Part shown: positions 14,722 through 18,454 of the stretch, in pieces | Layout of the letters: every line of letters starts with the position of its first letter | Numbering within the stretch: the first letter of the stretch is position 1 | Source: Mobilitalea sp. | GTDB lineage: Bacteria > Bacillota_A > Clostridia > Lachnospirales > Lachnospiraceae | Length of the DNA: 18,454 nt | Direction: 5' to 3' | Assembly (NCBI GenBank): GCA_029974875.1 | Contig: JARKQP010000863.1 | Coordinates: 1-18,454 of the forward strand | Program-made: the position numbers and the translations under genes | Notes under the pieces: model-generated | The model's database searches: none | What the model was told of the DNA's origin: nothing | What the model saw: only the letters and a program-made list of their open reading frames with translations

Positions 14722-16958
14722 TGTTCCAGCTCCTCCTTTGATAATTGGGATGATGCAATCTGCTGATATACCTCGCAATCCCGGAGTAATTCCCTATGGG
14801 TTCCTTTGCCGACTATTTTACCGTCATCCAGGACCAGGATCTGCTCCGCGTTCATGATGGTGCTGATACGCTGGGCAACGATCAGGAGAGTACTGTCGGA
14901 AAGCTCTTCCTTCAGGGTCTTGCGCAGGGTTGCATCGGTCTTATAATCCAGTGCGGAAAAGCTGTCGTCAAAGATATAAATTTCAGGATCCTTTGCAATT
15001 GCCCTGGCGATGGACAGACGCTGCTTTTGTCCGCCGGATACGTTGGTGCCTCCCTCGGAGATCGGGGCGCCATAGCCCTCCGGCTTATTGTCGATAAACT
15101 CCTCTGCCTGTGCAATCCGGGCAGCCTTTTTCATGAGCACGTCATCCAGGCCTGAATTGCTGAATTTAATGTTGGATTCAATGGTGCCGCTGAACAGGAC
15201 TCCCTTTTGCGGGACTAAACCGATCCTATTCCTTAAATCCTTCTGGGATAGCCTGGTGATATCGGCGCCGTCCAGCAAAATACTTCCGGCGGTGGCATCA
15301 TAAAATCTTGGTATCAGGTTGATCAGGGTAGATTTACCGCTGCCGGTACTTCCGATAACGGCCGTTGTCTCACCGGGCTTTGCTACAAAGCTGATGTCTG
15401 ACAGCACATCCTCGTCAGCACCCGGATAACGAAAACAGACATTGCGAAATTCCAGGATGCCTTTCTGTGAGGAGAAGGCTGCTACCGGATTTTCAGGATC
15501 CAGGATGCTGATATCTGTGGAGAGCACCTCATCAATACGGTTTGCAGCAACGGTGGCTCTTGGCAGCATGATGGAGATCATGGTCAGCATCAGGAAGGAC
15601 ATAATAATCTGCATCGTATACTGGATGAAGGCCATCATGTCACCAACCTGGAGCGTACCGTCCTCGATACCGTGGGCGCCAACCCAGAGGATCAGGAGGG
15701 AAATAAGGTTCATGATGATCATCAGCATCGGCATCATGAAGGTCATGACACGGGATACGAATAAGGAGTTTTTGGCAAGATCCATATTGGCCTTGTCAAA
15801 ACGCTTTTCTTCATGGTCTACGGTACTGAAAGCACGGATGACCGGAAGACCTGTGAGGATTTCACGGGCAACTAAATTGATCCGGTCGACCAGCTTTTGC
15901 ATAATCTTGAATTTTGGCATTGCTATCACAAACAGGGATCCAATGAGAAGGAATAAGGCGCCCACACCGATTGCCAGAACCCAGGACATGGAGGTATCCG
16001 TCTGGAGGACCTTATAGATTCCGCCAAGAGCCAGGATCGGGGAATAGATTACGATACGGATCAGCATTACGATCAGCATCTGCACCTGTTGGATATCATT
16101 GGTGCTTCTTGTAATTAAGGAAGCGGTGGAGAACTGGTCCATCTCCTTATGGGAGAAGGAAACTACCTTCCGGAATACATTGCTGCGCAAATCGCGTCCC
16201 ATCCGGGCCGCTACCCTGGAAGCGATCAGGGTTACCAGGATGGAGGCAACCATTCCCAGCAGGGCGAAACCAAGCATCTTCAGGCCTACGACAATGATGT
16301 AATTAATCTGCATCTGATCCACGTCCACACCGATTGCCTGGTATTCGGCCTTGATGTAAGCGGAGGCAGAGGAAACCAGCATCGTATCCGACATGGCGCT
16401 GAATTTTTCCCTCAGGGTATCGGAAAAGGCTGCCTGGTTCTCGGCAGGCAGCAGGGGCAGGATTGCGAATATATCCGAAGAGCCCTGCTTTAGCGCGTCG
16501 GGAAGATTTGCAAGGATCTGCTGCTGTATCTGGACGGAGGTCTCTTCGGTGCCTTCCAGCAGATAAACTATGGTGGAAGGAAGCGCCAGGGAGTCTGCCA
16601 CAAGCTCTGTATCCATGCCGTCAAAGAGGTACAATTCCTCGGACTGGAGCAGAGGGTATTTCTTTTCATAATCGGACCATTGCTCCCCGCTGTAATCCTC
16701 CTTTGACATGAGAGTAAAGTGGGGAAGGGCAATGTCCTTTTCTTCCTGTGTCATAAAGATGGTAAGCCTGTCAAGCTCCGTTTTGCGGAGCACCTCCGGT
16801 ACGGAGGTGGCGATACCGTTTCTCATAATTCCAATATTGACAATCTCGGAGGTATAAGTAGGTAGGGACAAATCAGTATAAGCCTGCAGGATTAACAGGA
16901 GGACAACCAGTATAATCGCTGCAGTTGATTTTTTCAAAAATTTAAGTAGCTTAAGCAT
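14718..16958 (-). CDS. ABC half-exporter with degenerate nucleotide site and large extracellular insert
   Basis: A 746-aa ABC exporter half. TM1 (about 12-30) is followed by an insert of about 180 residues (about 45-225) before TM2, then the remaining helices and an ATPase domain. Walker A is GSTGSGKST at 536-544 and the signature is canonical, NVSGGQ at 639-644. However, Walker B carries Asp665 where the catalytic Glu is expected (IFDDSFSALD), and the H-loop carries Gln696 instead of His (IVAQRIST). These changes are characteristic of the non-hydrolytic site in heterodimeric exporters. The signature of this chain would complete the competent site of its partner. An extracellular domain between TM1 and TM2 also occurs in BmrD-type proteins. 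The start codon lies 23 bp after the MarR stop, with GAAAGGAA as Shine-Dalgarno. Confidence 0.93.
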   Translation of the reverse strand: MLKLLKFLKKSTAAIILVVLLLILQAYTDLSLPTYTSEIVNIGIMRNGIATSVPEVLRKTELDRLTIFMTQEEKDIALPHFTLMSKEDYSGEQWSDYEKKYPLLQSEELYLFDGMDTELVADSLALPSTIVYLLEGTEETSVQIQQQILANLPDALKQGSSDIFAILPLLPAENQAAFSDTLREKFSAMSDTMLVSSASAYIKAEYQAIGVDVDQMQINYIIVVGLKMLGFALLGMVASILVTLIASRVAARMGRDLRSNVFRKVVSFSHKEMDQFSTASLITRSTNDIQQVQMLIVMLIRIVIYSPILALGGIYKVLQTDTSMSWVLAIGVGALFLLIGSLFVIAMPKFKIMQKLVDRINLVAREILTGLPVIRAFSTVDHEEKRFDKANMDLAKNSLFVSRVMTFMMPMLMIIMNLISLLILWVGAHGIEDGTLQVGDMMAFIQYTMQIIMSFLMLTMISIMLPRATVAANRIDEVLSTDISILDPENPVAAFSSQKGILEFRNVCFRYPGADEDVLSDISFVAKPGETTAVIGSTGSGKSTLINLIPRFYDATAGSILLDGADITRLSQKDLRNRIGLVPQKGVLFSGTIESNIKFSNSGLDDVLMKKAARIAQAEEFIDNKPEGYGAPISEGGTNVSGGQKQRLSIARAIAKDPEIYIFDDSFSALDYKTDATLRKTLKEELSDSTLLIVAQRISTIMNAEQILVLDDGKIVGKGTHRELLRDCEVYQQIASSQLSKEELEQ

Positions 16959-16981
16959 AAAAGTTCCTTTCTTAGCTTATA

Positions 16982-17416
16982 TTATAATTCAAAATTGCGT
17001 AAATTTTCTATCATTTTATTGGTCAGGACTAATATTACGTTCATCTCCTCCTTGGAAAAATCCTTAAAGAGTGCTCCGTAAAGACTCTTCATCAGCTGCT
17101 CGCTTTGGGTGGCAACCTCCCTGCCCTCCGGGGTCAGATATACCCTCATGATCCTTTTGTCGGCTTCGTCCACCTGGCGGTAGACAAAATGCTTGGCTTC
17201 AAGGGTGTTCAGCATTCCGGTAATCGTAGACGGCTTCACGTAGGTCATTGTGCCCAACTCCTTTTGGGAAATACCCTCATGTCCTTTAATCAGGGATAAT
17301 AATTTTGGCTGGCCGGGATGCAGGTTCTGGTTAATGGATTTGTGGTAGGATAACAGGTGGAAGGATTTATGGATCTCTAACAGATTCTTGGTAATTTGTT
17401 TGATTTCTTCCGGCAT
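16982..17416 (-). CDS. MarR-family transcriptional regulator
   Basis: A 144-aa winged helix-turn-helix protein of normal MarR length. The core is visible: LHPGQPKLLSLIKGHEGISQKELGTMTYVKPSTITGMLNTLEAKHFV, with the recognition helix around residues 64-77. The wing DEADKRIMRVYLTPEGRE follows, matching the DxRD-type wing and LTxxG motif of the family. N- and C-terminal helices would form the dimer interface. It is the first gene of an operon with the two ABC exporter halves, a common arrangement in which the regulator represses its own operon until a ligand (often the transported compound) binds. The ATG at 17416 follows AAAGGAGGTGAT, an almost full-length anti-16S match, at a slightly long spacing. 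Confidence 0.92.
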   Translation of the reverse strand: MPEEIKQITKNLLEIHKSFHLLSYHKSINQNLHPGQPKLLSLIKGHEGISQKELGTMTYVKPSTITGMLNTLEAKHFVYRQVDEADKRIMRVYLTPEGREVATQSEQLMKSLYGALFKDFSKEEMNVILVLTNKMIENLRNFEL

Positions 17417-17465
17417 TTCTTTGATATCACCTCCTTTGCAGTAAGGAACGCTCCCAGTAAGAATA

Positions 17466-17491
17466 AAATTACTTAGGAGCCTAACTAAATT
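17466..17491. promoter_or_regulatory. Candidate MarR operator (imperfect palindrome)
   Basis: TTAGG-AG-CCTAA (17473-17484) is the core of a longer dyad centred at 17478/17479. Ten of 13 pairs match across the 26 bp. It starts two bases downstream of the -10 box of the marR promoter, within the transcribed leader, a typical site for autorepression by MarR proteins. Assignment to this regulator is inferred from position and symmetry. Confidence 0.5.
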
Positions 17492-17493
17492 AC

Positions 17494-17521
17494 ATTATAG
17501 CATATGAACGTCCTCCGTCAA
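17494..17521 (-). promoter_or_regulatory. Sigma-A type promoter of the marR-ABC operon
   Basis: On the - strand TTGACG (17516-17521) and TATAAT (17494-17499) are separated by 16 bp. The -10 is preceded by TGC, giving an extended -10. This is the best promoter match in the window and lies about 78 bp upstream of the marR start codon. Confidence 0.8.
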
Positions 17522-17566
17522 TATACAGAATAATTAAAATTTAAAGGCGAGACACTCTTGCTTTGT

Positions 17567-17588
17567 AAAAATTGCATATTGACATGCA
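17567..17588 (-). terminator. Terminator of the ABC-2 permease transcript
   Basis: On the - strand TGCAT-GTCAAT-ATGCA is followed by ATTTTT. The 5-bp stem is short and AT-containing, but it sits directly after the longer hairpin at 17594-17639, downstream of the permease stop and upstream of the marR promoter. Confidence 0.4.
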
Positions 17589-17593
17589 CAAGG

Positions 17594-17639
17594 AATGCGC
17601 CTTGGACTTAGTCTGTCAAAGACCATTTCAAGGCGCATT
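17594..17639. other. Long 11-bp perfect stem-loop with nested hairpin
   Basis: AATGCGCCTTG pairs perfectly with CAAGGCGCATT across a 24-nt loop. The loop itself contains GTCT-GTCAA-AGAC, able to form a small inner hairpin. It lies 34 bp downstream of the permease stop. No U-tract follows immediately on either strand. It may protect the mRNA 3' end, contribute to termination, or be a copy of a dispersed repeat. Confidence 0.55.
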
Positions 17640-17672
17640 ATTAGATCAGGAATGACGGGGCGGTAAGGGTTC

Positions 17673-18454
17673 TTAAATGTTTAGATCCCGCTTTTGGTAA
17701 AAGAAATCGGAAAAGGCGGTAAATACGGCTATAAGCACCAGGGAAAGAAGTGTGGCCTGGAGGCTGATTTCATTGGCATGCACTGCTTTTTCCAGGCTAA
17801 AATACTGAAAGGGAGAAAGCAGGTTTAATATATCCAGGTGATCAACCAGGCCTGTCACCTTTGAGATAACATAGCCGGCCAGGACAATATTTGCCGCCAT
17901 TGCTCCCGAGGCCTTGGGCTTTCTTGTGAAAGCGGCTAAAAATGCTCCAAGGGTCAGGAAAATCAATTGGACGATAAGCATGGTCAAGTGCAGGAGTAAA
18001 ATTTCACCGGTAATATCCTCGCCGGTGTGGAAGGTGGGGACGATAGCCAGGGAGGACAGCAGGGAAACAATATTTATGACTGCTACATTAAAAAAAGCGG
18101 CAAGCAGCTTGGAGGTTATGATTACGCTTCTGGAAACGGGCTTTACGATTAAGAATTCAGTAGTTTTATCCCGCTCTTCCTTGGCAATAATACCGCTGCC
18201 TAACAGTGCGGCATGGATTGCCGCCGTGATTTCAATATAAGGAAACAAAAAGGCATAAAAACCGCTTATCTTTGCTACTTCAAACCCGCTAATCCCCAAT
18301 AAAACCTTCATTGTAGCAGGTAATTGGTTAAATACCTCATTGCCGGCGGAGCTGCCTGAGGAATACGCGGTATATTTACCCATGCCGCTCAGCACTAGCA
18401 GCGCCATGCACACGCTCCATATGATCAGGGCTTTTCTGTTTGATTTTAATTCTC
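17673..18454 (-). CDS. ABC-2 type transporter permease (5' partial)
   Basis: The frame is open through the window edge: beyond the GTG at 18413 it continues upstream as ELKSNRKALIIWSV, which resembles the normal N-terminal lead of these permeases (ELKxxxKxxxIW), so the start lies past 18454. About 260 residues are visible with six hydrophobic spans. The segment KEERDKTTEFLIVKPVSRSVIITSKLLAA is a hallmark of ABC-2 permeases, the cytoplasmic loop that contacts the ATPase. The C-terminus ends in YQKRDLNI. An ATP-binding subunit gene is expected just upstream (beyond the right edge on this strand). Substrate unknown. Confidence 0.85.
   Translation of the reverse strand, partial: ELKSNRKALIIWSVCMALLVLSGMGKYTAYSSGSSAGNEVFNQLPATMKVLLGISGFEVAKISGFYAFLFPYIEITAAIHAALLGSGIIAKEERDKTTEFLIVKPVSRSVIITSKLLAAFFNVAVINIVSLLSSLAIVPTFHTGEDITGEILLLHLTMLIVQLIFLTLGAFLAAFTRKPKASGAMAANIVLAGYVISKVTGLVDHLDILNLLSPFQYFSLEKAVHANEISLQATLLSLVLIAVFTAFSDFFYQKRDLNI

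Noticed and set aside
14722..14778. Longer N-terminus of the 626-aa ABC protein
   Set aside because: The upstream start lies within the preceding gene; the ATG at 14721 has a well-placed AGGAGG and the usual ATGA overlap.
14378..14857. Plus-strand ORFs of 67-191 aa across the ABC genes (for example 14378-14857 and 15442-16017)
   Set aside because: They are antisense shadows of two unmistakable ABC exporter genes and lack ribosome binding sites or recognisable domains.

Overview
The window looks like chromosomal DNA of a Gram-positive anaerobe of the Clostridia, probably Lachnospiraceae or a close relative. This is inferred from strong AGGAGG-type ribosome binding sites, AT-biased intergenic DNA, Clostridia-like ABC/MarR proteins and a Gram-positive style type IV pilus (T4P) cluster. 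No rRNA, tRNA, CRISPR array, complete insertion sequence or replication origin was seen.

Left part (1-11770, + strand): the distal half of a type IV pilus / type II secretion-like operon. It begins inside a PilM gene fused to a PilN-like transmembrane and periplasmic-type domain. That gene overlaps a PilO-like gene by ATGA. Four prepilin-like genes follow, and their N-termini and order can be matched to the four minor pseudopilins: GspI/PilV-like (415 aa), GspK/PilX-like (815 aa, no Glu5), GspH/FimU-like (173 aa) and GspJ/PilW-like (196 aa). The last gene encodes a 1346-aa secreted protein with repeated Rossmann/amidotransferase-like modules (DUF5057-like by recollection). It sits where PilY1 sits in proteobacterial minor-pilin operons. 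The 3788-4062 gap, just upstream of the 815-aa pilin, is filled by 18 tandem copies of a degenerate 13-bp repeat. The assembly ATPases, platform protein, peptidase and major pilin would be expected upstream of the window.

Middle (11771-12840): a 23-codon ORF that looks like the start of a HicA-like toxin gene, a perfect 11-bp stem-loop, and a minus-strand Uma2-family (PD-(D/E)XK fold) gene.

Right part (12841-17521, - strand): a MarR-type regulator followed by two ABC half-exporters. The first half-exporter has a degenerate nucleotide site (Asp for Glu in Walker B, Gln for His in the H-loop) and a large extracellular insert. The second has canonical Walker B and H-loop residues. They overlap by ATGA and should form an asymmetric heterodimeric exporter. 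A near-consensus promoter precedes marR, with an inverted repeat just downstream that could be an autoregulatory operator.

Right edge (17522-18454, - strand): two stem-loops, one with a U-tract, end a separate transcript that encodes an ABC-2 type permease running off the window edge. Its ATPase partner should lie just beyond 18454.
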